The position numbers and the translations under genes were made by a program. From Geobacter sp. (GTDB lineage Bacteria; Desulfobacterota; Desulfuromonadia; Geobacterales; Geobacteraceae), in assembly GCA_003490025.1 (NCBI GenBank), contig DNJC01000032.1:115560-179559 (forward strand): a stretch of 64,000 nt of DNA. Direction: 5' to 3'. This document shows positions 33,150 to 42,371 of this stretch, piece after piece; the stretch's first letter is position 1, and each line of letters starts with the position of its first letter. The notes under the pieces were generated by a model. The model saw only the letters and a list, made by a program, of their open reading frames with translations, had not been told where the DNA came from and searched no databases.

Positions 33150-35588
33150 ATGTCCAGGTTCAGCCTGAAAATAAAGATGGCGATGGTCGTCTTTCTGCTG
33201 GTCAGTACGGTGACTTCGGCCGTCGCCGGTCTGGGACTGCTGTTCTTCATCCGCGAGTTCAAGGCCAGCATGGCAAGCCGTCAGTTCTCCGTGGTGAGCA
33301 CCATGGCGGGGGAGGTCGACGAGAAGATTGCCGCGGCCCAGAGGGAACTCGTAGCCGTCGCCCTTAGTCTACCCCCGGCGATAGCGGGGGACGGGGCCGC
33401 GCTGCAGCATTTCCTGGACGCACGACTCGATCTGCACCAGGTCTTCCCCGACGGCGCCGGCTTCTATTCACCGGGCGGGGTGCTCCTTGCCTACGCCCCT
33501 GGACAGACCCCCCATATAGGCAGGGACTTCTCCTACCGCGACTATTTCGTGCAAAGCGTGGGGGCCGGGAAGCCGTACATCTCCGAGCCGTACAAGTCGC
33601 TCAAGGGGGAAGGGCACCTGGCTGTGATGTTCACCGCTCCGGTGCTGGGGAAGGACGGGGCGCTGATCGGGATACTGGGGGGGCGGGCCGACCTCATGGA
33701 GGAGAACTTCCTGAGCAGGTTGGCGCACCTGAACGTCGGGGACGGCGGCAACTTCTTCCTCTTCACCAAGGACCGACAGCTGGTCGCGCATCGCGACCGT
33801 GAGAAGCTTTTGGCGCCGATGTCGGCCCAGGGCACGCGGGACCTGCTCGATCGCGCCATAGCGGGGTACGAGGGGAGCGGCGAGATGGTGGGACCCGGCG
33901 GCGTCCCCGCCATCTACTCTTTCAAGAGGCTGCAGTCGACCGGGTGGATATTGGCGGCGGAACTGCCGCTTTCCGAGGCCCACGCACCGATACACCGGGC
34001 TCAGAAGCTCGTCGCCTGCAGCCTGTTGCTGTTGATCCTTCTGGCGCTGGCGGCCGTATGGTTCTTTATCGGACACCTTACCGCGCCGCTGCTGCTTTTC
34101 GCCGGACGCGTGCGGGAGATGGGGGGCGAGTGCACCAGGTATGAGCCGATTCCGGTTCACAGCAGTGACGAGATCGGCGGTCTGGTCCAGGCCTTCAACT
34201 CGATGATGCAGGAACTGGTCACCCAGAGAAGGCTGCTGGAAAGGGAGAAGGGATTTGCCGTGCAGCTCCTGCAGCACTCGGCCGTCCCTTGCTTCGTCAT
34301 TGACGCCGACCACCGGGTCATCATCTGGAACTCGGCGTGCGAGGAACTGACCGGGGTGAGCGCGGAAGCGCAGATCGGCGGGCGCGAGCCGTGGAAGGCG
34401 TTTTACGACGAGCCGCGCCGGGTGCTGGCGGACATAGTGGTGGACGGGGCTCTGCACGAGATGGCGGATCTCTACCCCTGCTACGCCGACTCGGCGCTGA
34501 TCCCGGAGGGGCTGCGGGCGGAGGGGTGGTACCGTCTCAAGGGGAAGCAGAAGTACCTCTGCTTCGACGCGGCACCGATACGGGACGCCGAGGGCAAGGT
34601 GATCGCCGCCATCGAGACGCTGCAGGACGTGACGCTCAGGGCGAACACCGAGGAGCAGCTGAGAGGGATGGTGGCGGCGATCGGCGAGAGCGAGGAGAGG
34701 TTCCGGCGCCTGGTCGAGCTGTCGCTGGACGGCATCGCCATACTGGTTGACCGGTGCTTCGTCTTCATCAACCCGGCCGGGTGCGAGATGCTCGGCTGCA
34801 GTTCGCCGCGGGAGTTGATCGGCCGCGATATGAAGGAATTCATTCACCGCGAGTCGGAGCAGTTTTTCGTTGAACAGGTATGCTACGCCGAGCAGAGCGG
34901 CTCGACCGCACCCTGGATCGAGGAGCGGTTGCTGAGGAGCGACCGGACCGCGATGGAGGTGGAGCTTGGGGTCGGCCCGTTCGTCTACCGCAGCGACAAG
35001 GCGCTGCAGGTGATCTTCCGGGACATCACGGAACGCAAGCTGGCCAAGGCGCGGCTGGAGACCCTGGCCCACTACGACTCGCTCACCTCGCTCCCCAACC
35101 GGGTGCTGTTCTTCGACCGGCTCAAGCACGCCGTCAGCGAGGCGCAGCGGCACCAGCACCCCCTGGCCCTGATGTTCCTAGACCTGGACTGCTTCAAAGA
35201 GGTCAACGACAGGCTGGGGCATGCGGCGGGGGACCTGGTGCTGGTGGAGGCGGGGTACCGGCTGAGGGAGTGCGTGCGCGCCTGCGACATGGTGGCGAGG
35301 ATGGGGGGGGACGAGTTCACCATCATCCTGAGCAAGATGGCGGAACAAAGCGATGCCTCTGTGGTCGCGGAGAGGATCCTGGCCGCTTTTACCCTCCCCT
35401 TCAGCGTAGAAGGGGAGAGCGCCAGCGTAGGGGTCAGCATCGGGATCTGCATCTATCCCACCTGCGGCACCGACCTGGACCGGATGGTGCGGCAGGCGGA
35501 TATGGCGATGTACCGGGCCAAGCAGGACGGCAAGAACGTCTACCGTTTCGCCTGCCAGGAGACGGGGATGGGCGAGGGGGGAGGGTAG
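33150..35588 (+). CDS. membrane diguanylate cyclase (Cache-HAMP-PAS-PAS-GGDEF)
   Basis: A 812-residue inner-membrane sensor. TM1 is near residues 9-33, a periplasmic dCache sensor spans about 40-280, TM2 is SLLLLILLALAAVWFFIG, then a HAMP segment, a PAS domain around 370-480 and a second around 515-630, then a GGDEF domain. The active site reads MGGDEF, and an inhibitory RxxD site (RACD) lies five residues upstream, so product inhibition is expected. It makes c-di-GMP in response to a small periplasmic ligand. It is in an operon with the HD-GYP regulator upstream and converges with the next gene, 7 bp away. Confidence 0.92.
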   Translation: MSRFSLKIKMAMVVFLLVSTVTSAVAGLGLLFFIREFKASMASRQFSVVSTMAGEVDEKIAAAQRELVAVALSLPPAIAGDGAALQHFLDARLDLHQVFPDGAGFYSPGGVLLAYAPGQTPHIGRDFSYRDYFVQSVGAGKPYISEPYKSLKGEGHLAVMFTAPVLGKDGALIGILGGRADLMEENFLSRLAHLNVGDGGNFFLFTKDRQLVAHRDREKLLAPMSAQGTRDLLDRAIAGYEGSGEMVGPGGVPAIYSFKRLQSTGWILAAELPLSEAHAPIHRAQKLVACSLLLLILLALAAVWFFIGHLTAPLLLFAGRVREMGGECTRYEPIPVHSSDEIGGLVQAFNSMMQELVTQRRLLEREKGFAVQLLQHSAVPCFVIDADHRVIIWNSACEELTGVSAEAQIGGREPWKAFYDEPRRVLADIVVDGALHEMADLYPCYADSALIPEGLRAEGWYRLKGKQKYLCFDAAPIRDAEGKVIAAIETLQDVTLRANTEEQLRGMVAAIGESEERFRRLVELSLDGIAILVDRCFVFINPAGCEMLGCSSPRELIGRDMKEFIHRESEQFFVEQVCYAEQSGSTAPWIEERLLRSDRTAMEVELGVGPFVYRSDKALQVIFRDITERKLAKARLETLAHYDSLTSLPNRVLFFDRLKHAVSEAQRHQHPLALMFLDLDCFKEVNDRLGHAAGDLVLVEAGYRLRECVRACDMVARMGGDEFTIILSKMAEQSDASVVAERILAAFTLPFSVEGESASVGVSIGICIYPTCGTDLDRMVRQADMAMYRAKQDGKNVYRFACQETGMGEGGG

Positions 35589-35595
35589 CGGAAGC

Positions 35596-36600
35596 TCAGA
35601 GCCTCAAGGCCTCCACCGCGGCCTCGTCCAGCGCGTTCACCGTCCGCAGTTCGACCTCGGCGGCGTCGCGCACGACGGATATGCTTGCTCCCGCGCCGGG
35701 CTCGGCCTTGGTATAACGGAGCAGGATCTGGGCCGCCCGCTCGAGGAGTTCTTCGGAGCACACCCCCATCACCGCGGCGAGGGGGCTCATCCCCTCCTTC
35801 CAGCGGAGCATCGCCTCACCCGGCTGGACGGCGCGCTCCAGGAGTTCGTTTTCCGCCTCGTTGCGTCCCACGATCACCTTGGTCCGGTCGCCGATGCGGA
35901 AGTGCCGCCCCAGCTTCAGAAGCCTGAAGTCGCGCAGGTTCAACTGGTCCGAGTGATCGAAGACGTCCCGCACCTTGCCGACGAAGGATAGTTCGGTCAG
36001 CAGGCACCCGCCGGCCGGGCAGGGGTAGTTCTTCACGTCGAGTTCGGCGGCCAGTTCGAACTGCTCCTTGCGGGAGCGCCCCTGGATGGAGAGGAGCTTG
36101 TCGCGGTCGACCCACCCCTGCTGCTCCGGGATGGTCGGGTTGAAGTGCTTGGCCGAGAGGGGACGGAGCAGGAGCCCTTCCAGGCCGCTCTCCCTCTCGA
36201 TGGTGCGGAGGGTGTCGCGGCGCTGGCTCATGGGGCGCTGCCCGAGCACCTCGCCGGTGAAGACGAAATCGGCCCCGATCTCCTGCATGTACTCCTTCGC
36301 CTTTTTCAGGAGGAAGATGCGGCAGTCTATGCAGGGGTTCATCCCCTTGCCGTGGCCGTGCTTGGGGTTTCTGATCAGCTCCAGGTAATCGGCGCCCTTG
36401 TGCATCACCTTGATGGGGATCTTGAATTCCTCGGCCACCCGTACCGCCTCGGACTTGCAGCCGGCGTTCTTGCCGGTGCAGGTGCAGAAGGGGGAGGTGA
36501 AATTGAGCGCCTCGACCTGTATCCCCTGGTCCAGCAGCACCTTCACCGCCAGTGTGGAATCCAACCCGCCCGAGAGGAGGGCTATTGCTTTTCTCTGCAT
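35596..36600 (-). CDS. PP-loop ATPase, tRNA thiolation-type (MnmA/ThiI-like), with C-terminal RNA-binding-like domain
   Basis: A 334-residue protein. The PP-loop SGGLDSTLAV is at residue 10, followed by FTSPFCTCTGKNAGCKSEA and NPCIDCRIFLL, cysteines typical of tRNA thiolation enzymes, and by GGCLLTE. The C-terminal 110 residues (HFRIGDRTKVIVGRNEAEN onward) resemble an NFACT-R-like RNA-binding domain. Such proteins are often annotated as tRNA (5-methylaminomethyl-2-thiouridylate) methyltransferase-like, but it is not canonical MnmA, which is longer and has a different C-terminus. The start at 36600 is set by AGGAG upstream; an extension to 36633 is unlikely. Confidence 0.75.
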   Translation of the reverse strand: MQRKAIALLSGGLDSTLAVKVLLDQGIQVEALNFTSPFCTCTGKNAGCKSEAVRVAEEFKIPIKVMHKGADYLELIRNPKHGHGKGMNPCIDCRIFLLKKAKEYMQEIGADFVFTGEVLGQRPMSQRRDTLRTIERESGLEGLLLRPLSAKHFNPTIPEQQGWVDRDKLLSIQGRSRKEQFELAAELDVKNYPCPAGGCLLTELSFVGKVRDVFDHSDQLNLRDFRLLKLGRHFRIGDRTKVIVGRNEAENELLERAVQPGEAMLRWKEGMSPLAAVMGVCSEELLERAAQILLRYTKAEPGAGASISVVRDAAEVELRTVNALDEAAVEALRL

Positions 36601-36675
36601 GTGTTCTCCTGTAAAAGGCACCTTAAGTCCCACACGGTCAAATGGTTACGCCCGTTCCCGGGCTCAAAAGCTTGC

Positions 36676-36711
36676 CATTGTCAATTGTCCATTGTCAATT
36701 GTCAATTGATT
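36676..36711. repeat. short tandem ATTGTCA-type repeat
   Basis: Four overlapping copies of CATTGTC/CAATTGTC (ATTGTCAATTGTCC...). It is AT-rich against a GC-rich background, upstream of the GspE-like gene. Confidence 0.7.
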
Positions 36712-36786
36712 TATTCTTGTTCATGTCGGCATTTTCGGTTACATTTCCGGGGCACCGCCATCCGCAAGTTTCCTGGAGGTAGAGCA

Positions 36787-38439
36787 ATGAATGGGGTTGT
36801 CAAGGAAGGATCGATTGGCGAGGTCCTTTTCAAATCGCAGATCATCACGGAGCACGAGCTGAGGGCGGCCCTCGAGGTCCAGAAGGTCTCCGGGTGCCGG
36901 GTAGGGGAGGCGCTGGTCCGCATGGGGGTGGTTACCCAGGAGGATATCGACTGGGCCCTTGCCAACCAGCTGAACATCCCCTACGTCAGGCTCAAGAAGG
37001 AGAACATCGACCCCGCCGCCGTGGCCCGGGTGCCGGGGGCCCTGGCGCGCCGCTACAACCTCTGCCCCATCTTCTTCTCCGGCAACGAACTCTCCGTCGC
37101 CATGGCGGACCCGCTCAACAAGGACGCGATCGCAGAACTCGCCAAGGCGACAGGCTGCCAGGTGACCATCTCGGTGGGACTCATCCGCGAGATCCGCGAG
37201 ATGCACGATCTCCTCTACGGTCCTGACGAGCATCCGCCGGAACTCGGCTTCACTTCCGCCCACTTCTCGGAAAAGGTGCTCGCCGCGATCAACGGCGACC
37301 TTTCCGGGGGAACACTCCTGAACCATCTCCTCTTGCGCGTGGTGCAACAGAAATTCGCCTCGCTCTCGCTGCAGCCGATCGGCGACCAGGTGCGCGTGCT
37401 GGCGCGGGTTCAGGGGGGCGCCGTCGAGCTGGGCTGGCTGGCCGGCACGCACTACGAGCGGCTTACCGAGAGGATACGGCGGCTTGCCGGGCTTGCGACG
37501 GCGGAGCCAAGCGCAGCCGGCGGGGTGCTGAACTTCATGTGGCAGGGGAAACGGATACCTTTCCAGGCGCTGTTGATGGCGGGGGAGGGGGGCGAGTACG
37601 TGACGCTCAGGCTGCACGTGAGCGCGCCGCAGCTCTCCGGCATCGACGACCTGCGCCTCTCGCCCTCCAAGAGGGAGGATCTCCTGGCGCTCGCCGCCGA
37701 GAAGGAGGGGCTCATCCTTTTCTCCGGGCGCGAGCCCGAGGAGCGCAGCCGTCTTATCGACCTCTTCCTCGATTCCTCCCAGGGGGAGCGCAACGTTCTG
37801 CTCATCGGAGAGCGGCTGGGGCGCGGCAAGAGGCGCTTTCCCCGCCTGGGGGGCGGGCGCTGCGGGGAGGGGACGGCCGCCGTCATCTCGGCGGCGCTGG
37901 CGCATGATCCGGACACGCTGGTTATCGAGGACGTGACCGAGCTTCCGGATTTCCTGGCCGCCAGCAAGGCGGTCATGCGCGGCAAGCTGGTGCTCGCCGG
38001 GGTTTCGAACGGCAACAAAGAGGCGGTCCTGAAACAGCTCCTCCACCTGACCCAGAAGAACTTCCTGATTCCGAGCCACCTGAAAGGTCTGGTCGCCTGC
38101 AGGACCGTCTTGCTCCTCTGCCCGGACTGCAAGAAGCCGTACGCCCCGCCGGCGGAGGAACTCGCGGCGCTCAGGCTCGCCACGGCGCCGCGTGAATACT
38201 TCCGGCCCGGAGGCTGCCCCGTCTGTGACCAGACCGGCTACCGCGAGAAGAAGTACCTGATGGACGTGATACGTTTCGACAAGGGGCTTTTGGAGGCGTT
38301 CGAGATGATCCGCGACAGCTCCGAGATCATCCGTTACCTGAAAGACAACGGCTATCGTGGCATCACCGAAGAGGGGACGGAACTCCTGGAGCGTGGCGAG
38401 ATCTCCCCGGGCGAGTATGTCGCTTCAATAATACTGTGA
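36787..38439 (+). CDS. GspE/PilB-like protein with degenerate ATPase domain
   Basis: A 550-residue protein. Residues 1-150 form a MshEN-type N-terminal domain (IGEVLFKSQIITEHELRAAL; LNIPYVRLKKENIDPAAVAR; RYNLCPIFFSGNELSVAMADP). The rest follows the GspE/PilB fold, including the zinc-binding cysteines CPDCKKPY and CPVCDQTGYR. Where Walker A (GPTGSGKT) should be, the sequence reads FSGREPEERSRLI, and the Asp and His boxes are eroded. ATP hydrolysis is therefore unlikely. The PilT gene follows 12 bp downstream. A regulatory or structural partner for the pilus motor is an inference. GGAGG at 36775-36779 supports the ATG at 36787. Confidence 0.8.
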   Translation: MNGVVKEGSIGEVLFKSQIITEHELRAALEVQKVSGCRVGEALVRMGVVTQEDIDWALANQLNIPYVRLKKENIDPAAVARVPGALARRYNLCPIFFSGNELSVAMADPLNKDAIAELAKATGCQVTISVGLIREIREMHDLLYGPDEHPPELGFTSAHFSEKVLAAINGDLSGGTLLNHLLLRVVQQKFASLSLQPIGDQVRVLARVQGGAVELGWLAGTHYERLTERIRRLAGLATAEPSAAGGVLNFMWQGKRIPFQALLMAGEGGEYVTLRLHVSAPQLSGIDDLRLSPSKREDLLALAAEKEGLILFSGREPEERSRLIDLFLDSSQGERNVLLIGERLGRGKRRFPRLGGGRCGEGTAAVISAALAHDPDTLVIEDVTELPDFLAASKAVMRGKLVLAGVSNGNKEAVLKQLLHLTQKNFLIPSHLKGLVACRTVLLLCPDCKKPYAPPAEELAALRLATAPREYFRPGGCPVCDQTGYREKKYLMDVIRFDKGLLEAFEMIRDSSEIIRYLKDNGYRGITEEGTELLERGEISPGEYVASIIL

Positions 38440-38451
38440 CGGAGAACAGAC

Positions 38452-39522
38452 ATGGCAAGGATTGACGCGCTATTCAAGCTGATGAGCGACGCCGGGGCTT
38501 CCGACCTGCACCTATCGAGCGGTTCACCACCCATCTTCAGGCTGCGCGGCGAGATGGAGCGGCAGAACTTCAAGACGCTCAGCCACGAGGAACTGAAGGC
38601 GATCCTCTTCGAGATCCTGACCCAGAAGCAGCGCGATACGTTCGAGGAGAGGCACGACCTCGACTTCGCCTACTCGGTGCCCGGGCTGGCCCGTTTCCGC
38701 GGCAACCTGATGATGCAGCACCGCGGCATCGCGGCCGTCTTCAGGATCATCCCGAGCAAGATCCTTTCGGCCGACGACCTGGGGCTTCCGGAGGGGATCC
38801 GGAACCTGACGAAACTCAGAAAGGGGCTCGTGCTGGTGACCGGCCCTACCGGGAGCGGCAAATCGACCACTCTGGCGGCGATGATCGACCTGATCAACTC
38901 TACCCGCCGGGAGCACATCCTGACGCTGGAGGACCCGCTGGAGTTCATCCATGAGAACAAGATGTCCCTTTTCAACCAGCGCCAGATAGGGGAGCACTCC
39001 GACAGTTTCGCGAGCGCCCTGAGGGCCGCGCTGAGGGAGGACCCGGACGTCATCCTGGTGGGCGAGATGCGCGACCTGGAGACCATCAGCCTCGCCATGA
39101 GCGCCGCCGAGACCGGCCACCTCGTCTTCGGGACCCTGCACACCAGTTCCGCCGCGAAGACGGTGGACCGCATCATCGACGTCTTCCCCAAGGACGCCCA
39201 GGAGCAGGTGCGGGCGGTTCTCTCCGAGTCGCTGAGAGGGGTCATCTGTCAGCAGCTGTTGAAGACGGCGGACGGCAAGGGGAGGGCTGCGGCCCAGGAG
39301 ATCATGGTCTGGAACCCGGCGATCGGGAACCTGATCCGCGAAGGGAAGACCTTCCAGATCCCCTCCATCATGCAGACCGGCCGCAAGGACGGGATGCAGC
39401 TCATGGATCAGCACATCCTCGACCTTCTGAAGACGAAGAAGGTGTCGCCGGAGGAGGCGTACCGCTGCTGCCAGGACAAGAGGCAGTTCGAGCAGTACCT
39501 GCCGGCCCCGCCGGAACACTGA
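38452..39522 (+). CDS. pilT: type IV pilus retraction ATPase PilT
   Basis: A 356-residue hexameric motor that retracts type IV pili at the inner membrane. It starts RIDALFKLMSDAGASDLHLSSG, with Walker A GPTGSGKST near residue 135, Walker B VILVGEMRDLETI and the His box HLVFGTLHTSSAAKTVDRIID. Length and motifs are typical. It sits 12 bp after the Walker-A-less GspE/PilB-like gene and 27 bp before an aminotransferase gene, all on the same strand, so all three may be cotranscribed. A second, diverged PilT-family protein lies at 1293-2360. Confidence 0.93.
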   Translation: MARIDALFKLMSDAGASDLHLSSGSPPIFRLRGEMERQNFKTLSHEELKAILFEILTQKQRDTFEERHDLDFAYSVPGLARFRGNLMMQHRGIAAVFRIIPSKILSADDLGLPEGIRNLTKLRKGLVLVTGPTGSGKSTTLAAMIDLINSTRREHILTLEDPLEFIHENKMSLFNQRQIGEHSDSFASALRAALREDPDVILVGEMRDLETISLAMSAAETGHLVFGTLHTSSAAKTVDRIIDVFPKDAQEQVRAVLSESLRGVICQQLLKTADGKGRAAAQEIMVWNPAIGNLIREGKTFQIPSIMQTGRKDGMQLMDQHILDLLKTKKVSPEEAYRCCQDKRQFEQYLPAPPEH

Positions 39523-39549
39523 GACGCAGAACTTCTTCCGGAGCGTGCC

Positions 39550-40719
39550 ATGAAATTTCCCGTCTCGCCTCTTATCTGCGGCGTGCACCCGCCTCCCATC
39601 TCCGAGGTCAAGGGGTGGCTTGCCGCCGCCAACCCGCAACTCCCCCTCATCGACCTCTGCCAGGCGATCCCTGACTACCCTCCCCCGAGGGAACTCACCG
39701 ACCACCTGGCCCAGGTGATGCTCGACCCGCTCACCTCCCGCTACAGCATCGACGAGGGGCTTCCCGAGGTGCGCGAGGCGGTCTGCTCGGGCTACCGCAG
39801 GCTGTACGGCGCCCGCATCAACCCCGACCAGCTCTGCCTCACCATCGGGGCGAGCCAGGCGCTCTGGCTTGCCATGGTCACGCTCTGCCGCGCGGGCGAC
39901 GAGGTGATAGTCCAACTCCCCGCATACTTCGACCACCCGATGGCGCTGGCGGTACTCGGCATCCGCTGCGTCTTCGCACCCTTCGACGAGGCGACCGGGG
40001 GGCTTCCCGACCTGGCAGCCATCTCCCGCCTGATCACGGCCAAGACGAGGGCCATCCTGCTGGTAACCCCGAGCAACCCGACCGGCGCGGTCATCCCCCC
40101 CGACACCATACGGGAGCTGTACCGCCTGGCGGCCAGCCGCAACGTGGCGCTGGTGCTCGACGAGACCTACAACAGCTTCATCACCGGCGGCGTCCGCCCC
40201 CATGACCTCTTCGAGGACCCTTCCTGGAGCGACCATTTCGTCCATATCGCCTCCTTCGGCAAGACCTTCGCGCTCACCGGGTACCGTGCCGGCATGCTGG
40301 CTGCGTCGGAGCAGTTCATACAGCACGCGCTGAAGGCCCAGGACACCATGGCCGTCTGCCAGCCGCGCGTCACGCAGCACGCGGTGAAGTACGGCTTCGA
40401 CAATCTCGTGGAGTGGGTGGCCCGCAACCGGGTCATGATGGAACGAAGGCATGAGGTGTTCCGGGCCGAATTCGCCAAGGGAGATAACGCCTTCACCCTG
40501 GTGGCGAGCGGCCCGTTTTTCGGGTGGGTGCGGCACCCGCTGGAAGGCGTGACCGGGCGGCAGGTGGCGAAGCGGCTGGTCGAGGAGATGGGGATCCTGC
40601 TCCTTCCGGGCGAGGTGTTCGGGCCGGGACTGGAGCGGTACCTGAGGCTTGCCTTCGGCAACATCCGGGAGGAGACCATTCCCGAGGCGGTGCAAAGGTT
40701 CAGGGATTTCAGAATCTAG
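39550..40719 (+). CDS. PLP-dependent aminotransferase, class I/II
   Basis: A 389-residue fold-type I aminotransferase. The schiff-base lysine lies in SFGKTFALTGYRAGM (near residue 240), with NPTGAV and DETYNS before it, and a C-terminal arginine region LRLAFGN. It most resembles aspartate/aromatic aminotransferase-like enzymes; the substrate cannot be told from sequence. The ATG at 39550 has only a weak ribosome site (CCGGAGCG). It follows pilT by 27 bp, then a long hairpin ends the unit. Confidence 0.85.
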   Translation: MKFPVSPLICGVHPPPISEVKGWLAAANPQLPLIDLCQAIPDYPPPRELTDHLAQVMLDPLTSRYSIDEGLPEVREAVCSGYRRLYGARINPDQLCLTIGASQALWLAMVTLCRAGDEVIVQLPAYFDHPMALAVLGIRCVFAPFDEATGGLPDLAAISRLITAKTRAILLVTPSNPTGAVIPPDTIRELYRLAASRNVALVLDETYNSFITGGVRPHDLFEDPSWSDHFVHIASFGKTFALTGYRAGMLAASEQFIQHALKAQDTMAVCQPRVTQHAVKYGFDNLVEWVARNRVMMERRHEVFRAEFAKGDNAFTLVASGPFFGWVRHPLEGVTGRQVAKRLVEEMGILLLPGEVFGPGLERYLRLAFGNIREETIPEAVQRFRDFRI

Positions 40720-40735
40720 AAAACCGTTGAGAATC

Positions 40736-40851
40736 AAAACCGTTGGCCACAGAGAACGTCTGAAAAAATCTGAGAAAGACGTAGAGAAAAACCTTTCTTG
40801 TCTCTAGCTTCTCTCAGAATTCCTCAGATTTCCTCCGTGGCCAACGGTTTT
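40736..40851. terminator. 116-bp nested hairpin, likely bidirectional terminator or MITE-like element
   Basis: A perfect 15-bp inverted repeat AAAACCGTTGGCCAC / GTGGCCAACGGTTTT (40736-40750, 40837-40851) encloses a second perfect 9-bp pair AAATCTGAG / CTCAGATTT (40766-40774, 40823-40831) and a third TAGAGA / TCTCTA. It fills the whole gap between the convergent aminotransferase and hydrolase genes. Confidence 0.7.
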
Positions 40852-40861
40852 ATTTTCAGGT

Positions 40862-41701
40862 TCAAAGGGTTTCCTGCAGGAAATCGATCAGCCCGTCGTT
40901 CACCTCTTCGGCGTGGGTCCAGTTCAGGCCGTGCGGGGCCCCCGCCACCACGATGAGCCGGCTCCCCTCCACCGCCTCGTGGGTCCGGCTGCCGGTAGCG
41001 GCGAAGGGGAGGATCCGGTCGCTGTCGCCATGGATCACCAGCGTGGGGATCCGGATGGACACCAGGTCCTCACGGAAGTCGGTAAGCCAGGAGTCGACGC
41101 ACTCAAGGGTGCCGACGGGCGACGCCCCCGCCGCGATGTTCCAGCTCAGCCTGGCCACCTCATCGCTCACCTTCTTTCCCCCGAACTCGTGGATATTGTA
41201 GAAGTTGGACAGGAAGCTGGTGAGAAATGCCACCCTGTCGGCGTGTATCGCCTGCCTGATCCCCTCGAAGATGTTGCCGTCGAGCCCCGCCGGGTTGTCC
41301 GGGCTCTTCAGCAGGAAAGGGGTTACGGCCGCTATGAATACCGCCTTGCGCACCCGTTCCGTCCCGTAGCGCCCGAGATAGCGCGCCACCTCTCCTCCCC
41401 CCATTGAGAAGCCGACCAGCGTGGCGTCCCGCAGGTCGAGCCTCGTCATCACCGCATGGAGGTCATCGGCGAGCGTGTCGTAATCGTACCCGGTGGACGG
41501 CCTGCCCGACTGGCCGAACCCGCGACGGTCGTAGGCGACCACCCGGTGCCCGGCGCTCAGCAGGGCCGGCACCTGCCTCTCCCAAGACCTGCTGCTGAGG
41601 GGCCAGCCGTGGATCAGGACCACCGGCTTCCCCGTTCCGAAATCCTCGTAATACAGGTCGATATTGCAGGAGTTTTCCTTTCCCACGGTGATGTAATTCA
41701 T
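40862..41701 (-). CDS. alpha/beta hydrolase (non-heme chloroperoxidase-like)
   Basis: A 279-residue alpha/beta hydrolase. The oxyanion region is LIHGWPLSSRSWERQ, the nucleophile elbow GFSMGGGE (Ser near residue 98), the acid lies in HGDSDRILP (near 222) and the histidine in GAPHGLNWTH near the C-terminus. This subfamily is often called non-heme chloroperoxidase or arylesterase; the natural substrate is unknown. The ATG at 41701 is chosen because AAGGAG lies 6 bp upstream; an ATG at 41707 would be too close to it. Confidence 0.87.
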   Translation of the reverse strand: MNYITVGKENSCNIDLYYEDFGTGKPVVLIHGWPLSSRSWERQVPALLSAGHRVVAYDRRGFGQSGRPSTGYDYDTLADDLHAVMTRLDLRDATLVGFSMGGGEVARYLGRYGTERVRKAVFIAAVTPFLLKSPDNPAGLDGNIFEGIRQAIHADRVAFLTSFLSNFYNIHEFGGKKVSDEVARLSWNIAAGASPVGTLECVDSWLTDFREDLVSIRIPTLVIHGDSDRILPFAATGSRTHEAVEGSRLIVVAGAPHGLNWTHAEEVNDGLIDFLQETL

Positions 41702-42073
41702 GGTCATCTCCTTGTGCTGTAACCGTCCCGCCTTCCCCGCGACCATCTTCCGCCATACCTTCTTCAGGTTCCTTTTCGGCGGCGCCTCAAGAGCTGCTGT
41801 TTGTTTTCGCTAATTTGGCAAGTAGATCAAATACAACATTTCCCGGCCAAGTCAACCGATCCCTCCTGCTGCAACCGCAGCAGCTCGACCGGCGGCAACA
41901 GCCAGGGGAACACCACCACGGTTCCGGTCGGCCGCAGCTGGCGCGAACGTCCCGCAGAAGATGAGGCATCGTCTCTCCGCGTTCACTTCGTGCACCGGGC
42001 GAGGTAACGTCTGCTGGCGGGCTTGTTAATGTGAAGACGTCTGTGCTACCCTCTTATTAAAGGAGGTCACGTT
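41702..42073. other. 372-bp divergent intergenic region
   Basis: No gene seen. It contains the hairpin CTGCTGC-AACC-GCAGCAG (near 41868-41885) and the promoters of the hydrolase (minus) and of the 49-residue membrane peptide (plus). Confidence 0.4.
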
Positions 42074-42223
42074 ATGGTTATGGCCACTCTGGTAGTCATT
42101 GTCATGGCGATCATGGCCGCAGTCCTTACGGTGTGGTACGTCGCGGTGCCGGTCGAAGTGGTGGCCGGCTTCTTCGGTGCATTCCGTCATGGCGGCATGA
42201 AGCGCCCCAAAATACCTCAATAG
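42074..42223 (+). CDS. 49-residue single-pass membrane peptide
   Basis: A short but well-formed gene. AAAGGAGGTCACGTT sits immediately before the ATG at 42074, an almost ideal ribosome site. The product starts MVMATLVVIVMAIMAAVL, a single hydrophobic helix of about 20 residues, followed by TVWYVAVPVEVVAGFFGAF and a basic tail ending GGMKRPKIPQ. A hairpin and an intrinsic terminator follow. No family is recognised. The strong ribosome site, start, stop and terminator argue that it is translated. Confidence 0.6.
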   Translation: MVMATLVVIVMAIMAAVLTVWYVAVPVEVVAGFFGAFRHGGMKRPKIPQ

Positions 42224-42282
42224 TTCTCTTGTCCGTCCTCGCAGTCTTGCGAGAGCCCCGGAGGAGGACGGCAGTCGACAAA

Positions 42283-42319
42283 AAAGGCCCTTGGCAGCAA
42301 TGCCAGGGGCCTTCGTTTT
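42283..42319 (+). terminator. intrinsic terminator after the small membrane peptide gene
   Basis: AAAGGCCCTTGGCA-GCAA-TGCCAGGGGCCTT then CGTTTTT. A second imperfect hairpin (CCGTCCTC...GAGGACGG) precedes it at about 42235-42271. Confidence 0.85.
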
Positions 42320-42371
42320 TGCTTTCCTACCGGACAACGGGCTCGGGTGAGGAACTAGCTGGTCCACCCAG

